Part shown: in pieces, positions 1-31,089 of the stretch
Layout: every line of letters begins with the position of its first letter
Numbering within the stretch: the stretch's first letter is position 1
Assembly (NCBI GenBank): GCA_024509875.1
Contig: JAMPIV010000295.1
Coordinates: forward strand, 1-64,000
Length of the DNA: 64,000 bases
DNA from: Oreohelix idahoensis
Lineage: Eukaryota > Mollusca > Gastropoda > Stylommatophora > Oreohelicidae
Reading direction: 5' to 3'
Translations under genes and position numbers: made by a program
Notes under the pieces: model-generated
What the model saw: only the letters and a program-made list of their open reading frames with translations
Told to the model about the DNA's origin: nothing
Databases searched by the model: none

Positions 1-1249
<1,249 letters not shown>

Positions 1250-1940
1250 TATAGACCCTCAACAAATTCATTACAAGCCTTCATGTCCTGTGCCATCCGA
1301 TCAATGTCTTCTCATGTCTTCTTCGTGTTTCTCTTCAATTCTCTTATTCGTGTGTTTTATATTCTCCTACCTCTCTTACCATGGGTATGTCAAAACAAGG
1401 GCTACCTTGTATTGCTATCTGCAGGTTTTCTTATTGTGTCTCCACCTATCAATATACTGCACCAAATACTCAGCACGTGTTTCACTGGCAATTTTGGATT
1501 CTTGTCGTCAGTTGCACATTAATGACTTTGTTACTCTATTTCATCCTTTTATTCCACGCAAGCACCCAATGATGAAAGTGTATAATTTCTTGGCTGTACT
1601 CTTTTTTGCTATTCTTCATGTCTTAGAGCAATACAGTAGGACTGCCTTAATACGTACATGAGTTCGAAATTCTGCTTCTTGGACTTCATTTCTTTTTGTG
1701 TTCATACGTTTCCCGTTGCAAAAACGCTTTTCTTGTTCCATTTTGTATTTATTTTTAATATCACTGTCTATTCCTTCATCTTTGTCTACCCTGCTCTCAA
1801 GACATATTTTTGACTGCACATCTCTTAGGGGTGTTTCTCCAATTAAAATCGTGCTTATTTATTTTGTGTTGATAATATTTAGCACATCCACAAAACTCTC
1901 ATTAATACCATCGTCATGTTTTTGAAATAAAAACAACGAG
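1250..1940 (-). pseudogene. Decayed RTE-like LINE, C-terminal part of RT ORF
   Basis: On the - strand, broken frames resemble the region after the reverse transcriptase palm of RTE-like LINEs: a stretch like ETPLRDVQS, then NEVQEAEFRTHVRIKAVLLY (compare the family pattern of a conserved V-K-S-V-L-L-Y-G block). The same block is recognisable at 43330-43380, 48370-48410 and 54270-54300. Several stops and frameshifts make this an old relic. Assignment is by motif resemblance only; exact ends are not defined. Confidence 0.6.
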
Positions 1941-2517
1941 TAAATGAGTTATTGTTTTAAAACGCAACACTGACAGGTGAGAAGGTTACAATGCCACGCT
2001 ATCGACGTTTTCAACTTCCAAAATTTGTATCTTCTGTTTATGTATGTGTTGTTTTATTTATTTTTTGTAGGTTTATTCTCATTTTGTGTTCACGTTCAAT
2101 CTGTCTCTCCTTTTTGTCCTTATTTTTGGTATACAATTGGTTAATCATTGTACTGTCTATCTCTACCTCTCTATCACAGATGTAGGGGATGAGAGACAGT
2201 TTCAGACAGTGTGCAGGTAGACGCACAGGGCATAATAAATCAAAGGCATACGCCGGTATCTATCAGGACAAGGAACTTTACGTAAATTTAATTTATTGTC
2301 ATTCTTTAATACCCATTTCACCTGACAAATAACACCACTACCTTTTTCAGTCATAATGTAGGTGTGCACGACTTTGATAAACCTGTGTTAATATGTGAAA
2401 CGTCTTGGCAGTTGTTTGGGTGAAAATGTTCTACCTCGAAAATCGACATAGATTACATAGACTATACTGAACTAAAAAACAATCCTTGTCACGTAAAGTC
2501 GATTACTGCAATTTTAA
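1941..2517. other. No gene seen
   Basis: AT-rich sequence without a credible coding segment. It ends at the 5' truncation point of the Penelope-like element. Confidence 0.5.
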
Positions 2518-3822
2518 GCTCTCCGGTTTTTCCTGGACCAGCGCACGCACCCCTCTATCGCTACAGAGACTCTCCTGCGCCTTGCAGAACTGGTCCTTCG
2601 ACTCAATTCCTTTGAGTTCAATGGACAGTTCTTTGACCAAATAAGTGGAGTTGCCATGGGCACCAAGATGGGTCCCAGTTATGCCTGCCTCTTCATGGGC
2701 TACCTGGAGTATCAGGTGTGGCAGCAGTATCCTGGACCTTTTCCATTGATGTATCATAGATACATCGATGATGGCATAGGTCTCACCGCTATGCCAGAGG
2801 TTGACCTATCTAGGTTCATTAATTTCATTAACAACTTCCACCCTGCGATCCAATTCACCTCTCACATCTCCACTGTCTCTGTTAATTTCCTTGACATTGT
2901 TGTCACTATCACTCCGCCCCACCTCACCACTTCGGTGTACTACAAATCCACCGATGCACACAGTTACCTCCTTTATACTTCCTCTCATCCTCCGGCTTGT
3001 CGGGACTCCTTGCCTTTCTCACAACTTCTCCGCCTCCGTCGGTTATGCCAAGATGATGACAACTTTCTATGCCGAGCACAAGAAATGTTGGACTTCTTCC
3101 GTAACAGACAGTATCCAGAAGATGTTCTTACCTCTGCCTTAGAACGTGTTCTCCCTATCTCACGTCTAGAGGCCCTCAGACCCAGCCAAAAAACCTCCTC
3201 TGATAGAGTCAAGTTAATAATGACCTATCACCCTCACAGCACTGCTGTCAAAAGGATCCTGTTTCGCCACCTACCTCTCCTCCAAGCTGACCCAGTGGCG
3301 CGGGAAGCATTTAGTGAGCCACCCTTGCTGGCATATAGACGGGACAAAAATTTGAGGGACCTCCTAGTCCACAGCCGTCTGAAAACCGTCAACGATGGCC
3401 ACTTTGGAACCAAGCCATGTAACCGTACACGATGTAAGACATGTCAGTATGTAATCGAAACACGTTCAGTCTCGTTCCCTAACGCCAAGTTCACCATCAC
3501 CCATGGCTTCACATGAGAGTCACGCAACGTCATTTATGCTATTATATGCAAACGTTGCACCATTACGTACATCGGCCAAACGGGCACACGACTGGGCGAC
3601 CGATTCTGCAGACACCTCTATGACATCTCTCAGTTTAATTCCACACCTGTGGCCATCCACTTCAATGGCCCTGACCACCACGGTGCCACTGACATCCAGG
3701 TGACAGCCATCAGATACTGTTCCTCGTACGCCAACAGTCGGTTTCGCAAGGAACAACGCCTCATCCATCTTATGGGTTGCCTCAAACCACACGGTTTGAA
3801 TACCCAACATTCTTTTGTCTGA
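2518..3822 (+). pseudogene. Penelope-like RT-GIY-YIG polyprotein, C-terminal part, one in-frame stop
   Basis: A single + frame reads from 2518 to 3822 with one stop (TGA, 3514-3516). Visible RT motifs are GVAMGTKMGPSYA and the catalytic YIDD at 2761-2772. A Cys-rich linker (C-x4-C-x2-C, around PCNRTRCKTC) precedes the nuclease. The nuclease begins VIYAIICKRC at 3529 and has YIGQTG at 3568, an Arg in GDRFCRH and a Glu in RFRKEQRL. Family proteins normally carry GIY; here it reads VIY. The stop falls between linker and nuclease and plausibly replaces a Cys codon (TGC/TGT to TGA). The RT N-terminus is missing. The copy is probably non-functional but young enough to keep its frame. The in-frame ATG at 2656 lies inside an RT motif and is not a real start. 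Confidence 0.85.
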
Positions 3823-4390
3823 GACGCCTTTCTCTATCGAGTCCCTGTTGTATGACTTTCTACTTTGATGCGATCACCCTTTTTTTTTTTTTTTTTTTAA
3901 ATTACCATTTTTTTAATTTAATAATTTAATTAATTTATTTATTTTTAATTTTTTTTTTTTTTTTTTTTAAATTGGTTATATTTATTTTATTTTATTTAAA
4001 TTTTTTTTTTTTTTTAAATTATTTTTTTCCTTTATTATTTTTTATTTTATTTATTTCTTTATTTAGTTTTTATTTTTATCTATTTATTTATTTGTTTTAA
4101 ATTTATTTATTATTATTATTTATTTATTTATATTTTATTTATTTATTTTTTTATTTTATTTATTATTTATTGATTACTTTTTTCTCACTCTTTTCCAGTC
4201 CTTGTTTTCATTATTTCTTATTTTTATATACTATCAACTTCCTCTTTCCAGTTTAGTGGCAGCCATCTTGCTTTGCTTCACATGTGACTGGACTTAATAT
4301 TAAGGGAGTTTCTTTTCTCTTATTTTTATAGTTTCATGTTCTCTACTTAATTCTCATTTTCTTTCCCTCCTGTCTCTTGTTTGTCTGTCC

Positions 4391-4420
4391 CTGACGAAGG
4401 CCTTGTGGCCGTAACGTAGG
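4391..4420 (+). ncRNA. Degenerate hammerhead-ribozyme-like motif in the PLE 3' region
   Basis: The sequence has the full CTGACGA core, a short stem II (AGGCC/GGCC with TTGT loop), then GTAAC where a functional core needs GAAAC, followed by GTA. This gives a two-base-pair stem III (AC/GT) and a cleavage-site-like GTA. Hammerhead motifs with tiny stem III are established for Penelope-like elements. The A-to-T change at the conserved GAAA suggests an inactive relic. Activity is not shown. Confidence 0.45.
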
Positions 4421-4480
4421 TTTTTCTTGTCCTTCTCCTTGTAAGACGTATTACTATTTGTGTGGGTGTGTGTGTTTTTT

Positions 4481-5046
4481 TTTTTTTTCAACAATTTTAA
4501 ACTCCAGTGGCGTTGATTTATGCTGTTTCGTTGTTTCATCTAGTTGCATTCGATATACTTAATTATACAGCATGTCCGCATGGTAGAATCGGTGAAGCCA
4601 AATACAGAGACACATATAAAAGCCTCAGATTTACCTGATATGAGATACGATTTTCTGAATAACAGACTATGTTATATTCAAGTTAGCAGTATTCTAAAAC
4701 AAAATAGTGACAAAACTCGCCGAAAATCCCAATACAACATAGCATCAGTACTCAGCAGTCACAGATGGTATATTGAATGAACGAGGCCGGTTCTTTGGAG
4801 GTTCTGTGATGGTTTCAAGCATCAACACTCATCACGGAAGTTACTATATTGCATATATACATTTTATGTTATATAATTTCCCATTGTCTGTGTTCCAATA
4901 GTATATCGCTGGCTTGTTTCATGATGCCTGCATAACACAGGCACATTGTCAACGTTGTTTTTGGTAGATTCGTAACAAGACTTGTTGAGTTTAGTCGGTC
5001 TGTTCCAGCAGTTAACAAAATATAATTGACTTTTTATTACAGTGTG

Positions 5047-5047
<1 letters not shown>
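4481..5047. other. No gene seen; probable CA8 intron
   Basis: Between the Penelope-like element and the CT repeat only short unsupported frames occur. It lies just upstream of the first CA8-type exon found, so it is probably intronic. Confidence 0.45.

Positions 5048-5134
<87 letters not shown>
5048..5134. repeat. (TC)n microsatellite
   Basis: A near-uninterrupted CT repeat, followed by CCCT repeats to about 5155. It lies about 140 bases before the splice acceptor at 5272-5273. The Arg/Glu and Ser/Leu open frames across it are repeat artefacts. Confidence 0.95.
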
Positions 5135-5139
<5 letters not shown>

Positions 5140-5273
5140 CCTCCCTCCCTCCCTCACTATCTCTCTGATTAGAGCTTCTACCATCTATTATGTAATACTG
5201 AGTAAATTTGTCCATATTTCTCTTTACGTCTATCTGTCCTCTGTTCGTCTTTTTCGTGTTCTCCTTAAACCAG

Positions 5274-22690
<17,417 letters not shown>

Positions 22691-22717
22691 ACGCTTTACT
22701 CAATAGGGCAGCCTTCG

Positions 22718-24545
22718 TTTTTTTAGTCCTACTAAGACTTGGGGCCGATTGTCATACTAGGACTTAAGGCGGTTTATTATACTAGGACTTAATGTCGATT
22801 GTCATACTGGGACTTGAGGCTTGTCACACTAAGACTTGAGGTCGATTGTCAAAGTAGGACGTAAGGCTGATTGTCAAACTAGGACATGACCAATTGTCAT
22901 ACTAGGACTTGAGTCCGATTGTCATATTAGAACTTCAGGTCAATTATCATACCAGGACATAAGGTCGATTGTCATACTAGGACTTGAGGCCGATTGTCAT
23001 AGCAGGACTAGACCAATTATCAAACTAGGACTTGACTAATTATCATACTAGGACTTGACTAATTGTACTAGAACTTGAGGCCGATTGTCGTACTAGGGCT
23101 TGACCAATTGTCATACTAGTAATTGATAAATTGTTGTACGATAACTTGAGGTTGATTGTCATACTAGAACTTGACCAATTATTGAACTAGAACATGAGGC
23201 CGATTGTCATACTAGGACTTGACAAATTGTTGCACTAGAACGTGAGGACGATTGTCATACAAGGACTTGACCAATTATCATACTAGGAGTTGATAAATTG
23301 TTGTACTAGAACTTGAGGCCGATTGTTATACTAGGACTTGATCTATTGCCATACTAGGACTTGACCAATTGTCATTCTAGGATTTGACCAATTATCGTAA
23401 TAGGACTTGAGCAATTGTCATACTAAGACTTAAGGCCAATTGTCATATTAAGACTTGAGGCCGATTGTCAAAGTAGGACTAAAACAATTATCATACTTGG
23501 ACGAGACCGATTGTCATACTAAGACTTGAGGCCGATTGTCATACTGGGACTTGTCCAAGTGTCATAGTAGAACTAGACCAATTGTCATACTAGGACTTCA
23601 GGCCGATTGTCATAGTATGACTTGAAGTCGATTGTCATACTTGGAATTGAGCCCGATTGTCTTGCTAGGACTTGATACAGAATGTCATACTAGGACGTGA
23701 GGCTGATTGTCATGCTTGCTTGAGGCTGATTGTCATAGTAGGACTTGAAGCTGATTGCCATACTAAGACTTGAGGCCGATTGTCATAGTAGGACTTGAGA
23801 CAGATTGTCATCCTGGGACTTGAGGCCGAATGTCATAGAAGGACTAGACCAATTGTCAAGCTAGGACTTCAACCAGATTGTCATCCAAGTACTTGACGCC
23901 TATTGTCATACTAGGGCTTCAGGCCGATTGTCATCCAAGTACTTAAAGCCTATTATCATACTAGGAGTTGAGACCGATTGTTATACTAGGACTTGAGACC
24001 GATTTTTGTAGTAAGACTTGTAATAGTAGGACTTCAGACCGATTGTTATATTAGGGTTTGGGGACGATTGTCATACTGGGACTTGAGGCCGATTGTCATA
24101 CTAGGACTTGAGGCAGATTGTTATAGAAATTTGACAAATTATTTGCTCAGGGTTACCACAACCAGCGGGCCTCTTTATACTAGGAGTTGAGGTCGATTGG
24201 CATGCTATGTCTTAAGGCCAATTGTCACACTACTCCGACTGCCATACTATGACTTGAGGCCGATTGTCATATTGAGACTTGAGGCTGACTGTCATACTAG
24301 GACTTGAGGCTGATTGTCATAGTAGGACTTGGGGCGGATTGTCTTACTAGGACTTGAGGCCGATTGTCATTGTATGAGGTAGGCTGATTGCCACAGTAGG
24401 ACTTGAGGCCGATTGTCATAGTAGGACTTGAGGCCGATGGTCATACTAAGACTTTATGCCGATTGTCATAGTAGGAAATGAGGCCGATTGTTATACTAAG
24501 ACTTGAGGCTGATTGTCAAACTAGTACTTGAGGCCGGTTGTCATG
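22718..24545. repeat. About 25-bp minisatellite array (1.8 kb) after the CA8 stop
   Basis: Roughly 70 diverged units of TTGTCATACTAGGACTTGAG+GCCGA. It starts about 30 bases after the CA8 stop codon, so it either forms most of the 3' UTR or limits it. Unit variants (GACCAATTATCA, AGTAGGAC) mix along the array. Confidence 0.93.
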
Positions 24546-24808
24546 CTACATGCTCCTTGTGGCTAGACTCTTCTCTGTTTATTTTTCTTTTCGTCTCTTC
24601 ATCCGCGGTGACGGCTGGTGCAGGCGAGCATGTCTTTTGACATTTTCCAGCACCCAATGCTTTTATCAGTGTCAGTGTTGGTATCTTTCTATGTCTGTGG
24701 CCTCCAGGGATTTTTGGTCCTTGGTTCGCTTCCATATGACAGAATGTTGCTCCCTTCAATGGAACTTCATGTAAAGAAAAGTGTGATGTTGAGTGGCACA
24801 GTCATCTC

Positions 24809-24814
24809 AATAAA
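24809..24814 (+). promoter_or_regulatory. Possible CA8 polyadenylation signal
   Basis: AATAAA in unique sequence past the minisatellite, and the first such hexamer I noticed after the stop at 22690. If used, the 3' UTR is about 2.1 kb and repeat-filled. No transcript evidence. Confidence 0.35.
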
Positions 24815-24839
24815 ATGTTATTAATGAAATAACTCTGAG

Positions 24840-25339
24840 GTGAGAGGGAAGCACCTTAAAAGTTCCGAGGTTCCTGCTACCTTGTAGGTAGAGGTTGCTT
24901 CAAATTCTAGCGCAGATCCCCGTAACCAAACTCCCGTAAGGAACAGAAACCCACTGGTAAGCCCCGAAAGTAAATTATGTTCAAAGAGATATCTCCAAGA
25001 AGAATTTTGTCTCAAAACGTCACATAGAACGGTCAAAGTTTCTTACCTCATCAGGGACTGTATGTGTGTTTGTTGTGGTATTATTTTATAATTTTAATGA
25101 TACGAGTATGTGGGAGTATTGCTGACATTGATAATACAAAGAGTCTGATATTTTGGGTGCTAGTGCGTGTATGTAATAATGAGTTCTAACTGCGAGTTGT
25201 ATTCCTAATGTGAAAGTATGAGTTAATATGCAATGGTCTGAATCTGTTGTTGTATTTTAACCAGTGGAACAAGAGGTGATGATCAGATTACCGCTCCTGT
25301 GAAAAGGATCATCTCCATGTCTTGCTCCAGAACAAGTTT
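24840..25339. other. No gene seen
   Basis: Unique-looking sequence with no supported coding segment. Confidence 0.5.
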
Positions 25340-25645
25340 GCAGTTGCAGGAACGCCTTCTCGATGGGAATCGGAGCTGTTTTGTTACATGATTATGCAGG
25401 TACTCAACAACCTGTTCTACGAATTGTCCTACCATTGACTGAATTTGAGCATCGATACTCTGCGATAGACATCAATATGTTGGACAATTCAAGATCTCCA
25501 AGAGACGCTGTCACCTTGCGCCCGTTGGACTTCACCATTCAAGCCATTCGGAATTCTGACTCCGCAGTGGATGATATTTGTCTCAACACGCTCACAAGAC
25601 TTTTCAAGGCCGCTGGAGCTATGATATTGCACATAACTAATTGAG
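25340..25645 (+). pseudogene. Decayed gypsy-type RNase H fragment
   Basis: The frame contains MGIGAVLLHDYAGTQQPVL, then LTEFEHRYSAIDINML, then a line resembling the RNase H end (FTIQAIRNSDSAVDDICLNT, compare ...V.AIRG.DNVVAD.LSR). Matches the gypsy RNase H pattern but lacks the central catalytic Glu/Asp part. An isolated old remnant unrelated to elements 1-3 at close range. Confidence 0.7.
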
Positions 25646-27960
25646 GACATTGTGTTCTTTGACTTTCATGTGACACGTTATTAGCATATTATTCATACAC
25701 AACAGTGTGTTGATGAACATTGAACGAGTGACAAAATTATTGACAATAGTATTTAAACTTAACTATCATTACGATACATTTCGGTAGTGAACATTTACCA
25801 AGTGTGTGTGTTTTTGTTTTTTTCTGACATTGTTATTTATTTGCATTACCCAGCACTTAGTTGTGCACCAGTAGTAACTGTTTATACGCGGTATTAGTTT
25901 CTGATTTCAGTAATAAGCTCATTATTAGTACTTAATAAGTTAATTAACTTGTTTCTCTTGCCTCTTATGATCTATTTAGATTGTAGCTTTCTTTTCTGTT
26001 TTATATATGTATTGCTTTTTATTTCATGCTGTTTTGCCATACTTGTATTTATTTACACACAATCCGTTGATTAATTTAAATTGTTACCATGTTGTATCAT
26101 TGCTTTCTTTCACTACACACATTTCATTGCTGGTCATTCTTCATTTCATTTCATCTCCTCTTTTCACTTTCCACTTATTGGTTTTTAGTTAGTCTATACT
26201 TGATATACTTCATCTTTGTTTGAATTTGATGTTTGATCCTCTTTGCATACTTCATCTTCATACTCAAACATACTTCCATCCCTCTATTGTTGGTTTTTGA
26301 TATGACTTAACATATAGTACAATTCTCTGTTGTATATAACAGAATTTGATCGACCTCACATTTTTTTCGATGTAATTTTCAAAAACAAAATGATGATATC
26401 ATTGTTTTTTTTCCCGGGGTTCGGTGTAATTTGTTAAGTCATGTTTTTGAGTGGGAGTTAAGTGTTTGGGATTTGTATGTACGGGTCTGATTTTTTATAG
26501 ACACGTTTGTAAGCACGTTTAAAGTTATGAGATGATTTTTTTATTTGGGTGCTTGAACATAGCTCAACTGAGTATGTGTTAGTTTTTTTTGTAAACATAA
26601 AGAAAGTGTTCAAATGTTCTGAGTAGTTGGGGGAGAAATACGGGTGAGCTGAGCTCACATCTCAAGCTGTTAGTTCGCGCGTGAGTGAAGATGTACTGAG
26701 TTGTATTGAGAAACAATAATCTCGGTCATTAGGTATCTGGCAGAGCTTCGAGACGGTTCTTAGAGTCTCGCTAGTGTGTCCAGAGTGTTTTTTTTTAATG
26801 GAAGAGATTCAATATCTTATTAATGCCATGGATTATACCGGCTATTACCATTTATAATGAATTGCTGTTAATGCAACAAATTTCTGACGGATTATATATA
26901 TATTTACCATTCATGATGAGTTGCTGGTGATGCACTCAACTTTCTGACGGATTATATATTATTACCATTATAATGAGTTGCTTTTGATGCACTCAACTTT
27001 CTGACGGATTGTATGCTATGTCGATTTATGATGAGTTGCTGGTGTTGCACTCAATTTATCTATGGATTATACCTACTATCATACCTTGTGATTTGCTGTG
27101 ATCTGTTGTCCATGATGTCAACGTTACTGTCGTAAATAAACTGTGTATAAGTTGAAAACTAATTCGTCTTACCCGTTGGTCTGTTTCCTGCCCTAACGTT
27201 ACTGTTGTGTGGGTTTACATCAGACGTTTACAAACCTAAAGAACTCATGACATTCGCCCATTATATTTACACACCTGTCGGCCACTAACAGTAAGCCCGA
27301 CATTGTAGCTCTATCTCTTTCATACAACCCCCACACATACACCAACAAGTGGAAGCCAAAAGAATCATGCAACAGAAGTGATGGCCTGTGTGGCCTGTAA
27401 TAGAAGGGATGACCAAAAACAACAGTAACAAACATACTGACTTAACATTCAAGTGTAACATTTAGTGTTAACAGTTCATTCATGCTGTTATGAAATATTT
27501 TCATCTCCTTATTCATCTACATATTATCTTCACATTATTTGTTTCATCGTTTTTCCTCAGCATTATTTGTTCCAGATTTTTTGCTTTCTTTTGTTACTCA
27601 TTTTAAAACGTATTCTTAAATGTATTATTCAATAATTTTGTTTTTCTAAAGTGTTGTGAGCAGATAATCCTAACATTATTGTAGAATCCATTTTAAAAAA
27701 TCTCTGTCAGACATATAACAGCACACTAAACACTGTTGTCATCTCCTGTGTTGTGAAATAATTTGACAAGTAACCGACACGACTATAACGGTTGGGTATA
27801 CATTGAGTTATCAAACAACATCCCAGTGTCCCGGTCTTTGTTGTTCTATTGTCACTACTTGAAATATACGCAGAGGCCTTTAGCTAACAGCAGTGAGAAT
27901 GTCAGCATCGTAAATTAGTATTAGCTAATTCAAATATCAGCAGCCAATAAATAGTAACTC
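25646..27960. other. No gene seen
   Basis: AT-rich intergenic sequence. The only structure noticed is the tandem repeat at 26833-27070. Confidence 0.5.
26833..27070. repeat. About 57-bp tandem repeat, four degenerate units
   Basis: Units contain GATGAGTTGCTGGTGATGCA and CTCAACTTTCTGACGGATTA. Confidence 0.8.
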
Positions 27961-29985
27961 TATTCGTGCTGATTCTTCTTTCTTCTTTGATCCTTAGCCG
28001 CCGACCATCAAAGCAGTCAGTGTCCATCACGCCTAGTGGCGTCTTTAGGGCAACAACAAATTGATTCCACTTTGCTCGGTCGGTGACCATCCTTCGTACA
28101 GTGCCCCAACTCTGGTTCATTCTTTGCATCTCATCCTACACAGTCCTCCGCCAGGTTGTTTTTGGTCGGCCTCTCTTTCGTTTTCCGTCAGGGGTCCAAA
28201 GCATAGCTGTTCTTGTGATGGCATCGGGGTCTCTTCTGAGGACATGGCCAACCCAGCTCCAGCGTCTGCCAGCTATGATGGTGTGCATGTCCTCATGCTT
28301 GCTCCGAGTAAGCAGATCTTGGTTGGTGATGGTATTCGGCCAAAAGATTCGATGAATTTTTCTTAGGCATGTTGTGTGAAAAGAGGACAATTTCGACATT
28401 TCCTTCTCTGTAACTCTCCAGCATTCCGCACCATAGAGAAGCACAGAAAGCACACAGCTCTGATATAAGCTTAATTTTGTGCTTGTGCTGTATTGAGAGG
28501 ACTTCCAGATGTTGTTTAGGCTAAAAAAGGCTGTTCTTGCCTTATTCATTCTGATGTTGATGTCTTTGCCTGCCCCGCCGTCTGGTGTTACTATGCATCC
28601 TAGGTATGTGAAGGTGTCTGTCAGTACCAGTTGCTGATTTTTTACTGATATGGGCTCAGGGTTGCTCACATTGAGCGTCATGACCTCTGACTTCTTTAAA
28701 TTGATGTTCAAGCCCACCTGCTGGCTAAACTTATTAAGTCTATCCGTTTTTTCTTGGATGTGTTGATGTGAATGTGCTAGTAGTCCAGTGTCATCTGCAT
28801 ATTCCAGATCTTCCAATGTAGAAAATGTAGACCATCTTATTCCTCTTGGACTGCTTTTTGTTGTCTGGCGCATCACCCAGTCTATGACTGTTAAAAGTAG
28901 AGTGGTTGATAAGGGGCATCGCTGTCGTACTCCTGTCTTCACCTCAAAGGTTAGGTTGCTCTGTCCAACAATACACGTAAAGTTGGCATAGAGGCTTTTT
29001 ATGATTGACACTATGCAGCTTGGAATTCCATAAGCCCTCAGTATTTTCCATAAACTGTCGCTATGTATGCTGTCAAAAGCCTTTTCAAAATCAACGAAAT
29101 TAATATACAGCTGTCTTTGCCATTCTGAGCACTGCTCTATAATGTTCCTGAGAGTGAATATATGATCTACACATCTTCTGTTCTTTCTAAATCCTGCTTG
29201 TTCTTTCCTCAGTTTGCGGCCTATTGCTTTTGAAATTCTCCGTATAATTATCCTGCCTAGTATTTTGCTGGGAACTGAGAGAAGAGTTATTCCTCTCCAA
29301 TTATTGCAGTGTGCAAGATCTCTCTTCTTGGGCAATTTGACAATTATTCCTTTGTTCCACTCTGATGGTGTTGTCCCCGTTTTCCAGACTTGTGCAAATA
29401 GTGGTTCTAATACTTCTGCTGCTAGCTCAGGGTCTGTCTTAAATAGCTCTGCATTTAAGTTATCATGGTCAGAGCTTTTCCGTTCTTTAACCCTTTGATT
29501 GCTGTGATGATTTCTTCTTTTCGTGGAATGTCTGTATTTACATCTAGATCGTTTTCAGCCTCAGGAACATTCAATTGTGTCTTTGGTAGTTCCTTGTTCA
29601 GAGTTTCTCTGAAGTACTCTGCCCATCTTGTTTCCTGTCCCGCTGCTGTCGTGATGAGATTTCCTTGCTTATCTCTTACTAATGTAATATTGTTTGCACC
29701 TCGTTTTCCGCTGATGAATTTAGTTATTTTGTATACTGTGCTTTGTTCATTTCTCAGTGCTGACTCTTCTGCCTGTCTTGCAAGATCGTCTAGGAAATTC
29801 CTTTTGTTGGCTCGGGTTTGGCTTTTAACTTTCTTGTCCAGCTGACTGTAGTGTTCGCCATATAGTTGCTTTAACCTGGGGGACTTCGCTTCTGTTTTCT
29901 TTCTTTTCGTTTCCTGTCTCAGTGTTATGGTGTTTAATGTTTCTGGTGTTATCCAGTCTTGCTTCTTCCTTTCCTGGAATCCCAA
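27905..29985 (-). pseudogene. LINE reverse transcriptase (endonuclease lost)
   Basis: Linker region (RKKTEAKSPRLKQLYGEHY), a one-base frameshift near 29478, then RT: NNWRGITLLSVPSKI, EQAGFRKNRRCVDHIFTLR, VDFEKAFDS, TGVRQRCPLS (usual RQGCPLS, Gly to Arg) and LEYADDTGLL with the catalytic YADD-like motif. The C-terminal part has VLLYGAECWRVTEKE and RRWSWVGHVLRRDPDAITR, then KRGRPKTTWRRTV. An in-frame TAG (28136-28138) interrupts, after which the frame continues with QSWGTVRRMVTDRAKW. Two disabling changes in about 2 kb indicate a moderately young copy. Confidence 0.88.
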
Positions 29986-30088
29986 GCATGATTTGCTGCT
30001 TTACTTATATATTGTTGAAACGGTGTTGAATTTCTGGTCTATATCATCAGTCAATGTCTTTTCCTGACTTTTGGCAAATTGATATCGT
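27975..30088 (-). mobile_element. 5'-truncated RTE-like LINE with 14-bp TSD
   Basis: Flanked by perfect direct repeats TATTCGTGCTGATT (27961-27974 and 30089-30102). On the - strand the element starts inside the linker between endonuclease and RT. It covers RT and the C-terminal domain and ends in GGATCAAAGAAGAAAGAAG. The endonuclease is missing through 5' truncation. The clade name is tentative. Confidence 0.88.
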
Positions 30089-30102
30089 TATTCGTGCTGA
30101 TT

Positions 30103-31089
30103 ACATGATCATTATAGTCATTTAGAGTTTACCATGAGCAACTTTGATGTGGTTAACTTTGGCAAATTCGTATGCTTGTCACTTTGAGGCACAGTTAGTG
30201 AAAACATGAATGCAGGGTTGTGGTGGAGTTAGCCAAACAATTCTTCGACTCCTGAAATTTTAGAAGTTCAATTCCCGACTCCGACTTCAATGTTTTTCTA
30301 GTCAAATGGGAGGTCAGAGCTGCTAAGAGGTATCGCGTCCGCCTCTAATTCTAAAGGAACCGGGGGGAGCATTCCATCAAATATATTCCCTATATAAATA
30401 AATATATTTATTTGTTAATCTTTTGGGAATCCATCTTTTATTTAATTTTGGTTTTACCGTATTTAAATTTCTCACAATTAATTTCTCAACTAATAACAGA
30501 TGAGTTCAATATTTATTATTAGATATATATATTTCCTAGTATAATTTTTCTTCACGTGTGATTGTCACTATAATCTTGTCAAATTATTTAAGTCAAAATT
30601 ATGCACCAGTTAGCATTTAAGGTTTAACGTTTGAAAAGAAATGTAGAACCTATTAGTTATTTGTATTTTCAAAATAAGGTTTGTGTCTGTCTCTGTCTTG
30701 TTTGTGTACAACGGTACCCTGTAGATAGACAACGTTAAAGAGATGCTGAGGAAACTACCACGGTCCCACAGCTCGCCCAGGAATGAAAGTTTCTCCTCCC
30801 AATAAGGGACATGCGGGTAAAGAAAATAAAGTGAATTGAACATGTCTTGTTCTTATTTGTTGTTACATGTAGATGTCTTATTTGTATTTAGCAGCACATT
30901 CATACTGAATCAAGTGATACAAATCTTCTCTACATGTATTTATCTCTGTTATTGTTATGAACTGTTTTCCAAGTCATGCCCAATTAACATGTTGCAATTG
31001 ACAGTCTTCTAAGACATAAACAACATACATTTTATTAATACTGTATTTTCAACACGTAGTGGTATCCCTTTGTGTCTTGTTTCTATTTA
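30103..31089. other. No gene seen
   Basis: AT-rich, no supported features. Confidence 0.5.

Larger units (their letters stand above)
2518..4480 (+). mobile_element. Penelope-like retroelement, 5'-truncated
   Basis: The element starts abruptly inside the reverse transcriptase (in-frame stop just upstream at 2515-2517). It continues through a GIY-YIG endonuclease to the stop at 3820-3822, and then has a long T/AT-rich 3' region (about 3880-4180) and a tail with a hammerhead-like motif at 4391-4420. The RT plus C-terminal GIY-YIG architecture is specific to endonuclease-bearing Penelope-like elements. The 3' end is estimated from the GT-rich/poly-T run near 4460-4490; no target-site duplication was identified. 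Confidence 0.85.

Noticed and set aside
22718..24545. CRISPR-like array
   Set aside because: Units are contiguous and diverged with no constant repeat/variable spacer pattern; the context is an animal genome. It is a minisatellite.
28061..29845. Open frames on the + strand over the LINE at 27975-30088
   Set aside because: Antisense shadows of the RT frame.
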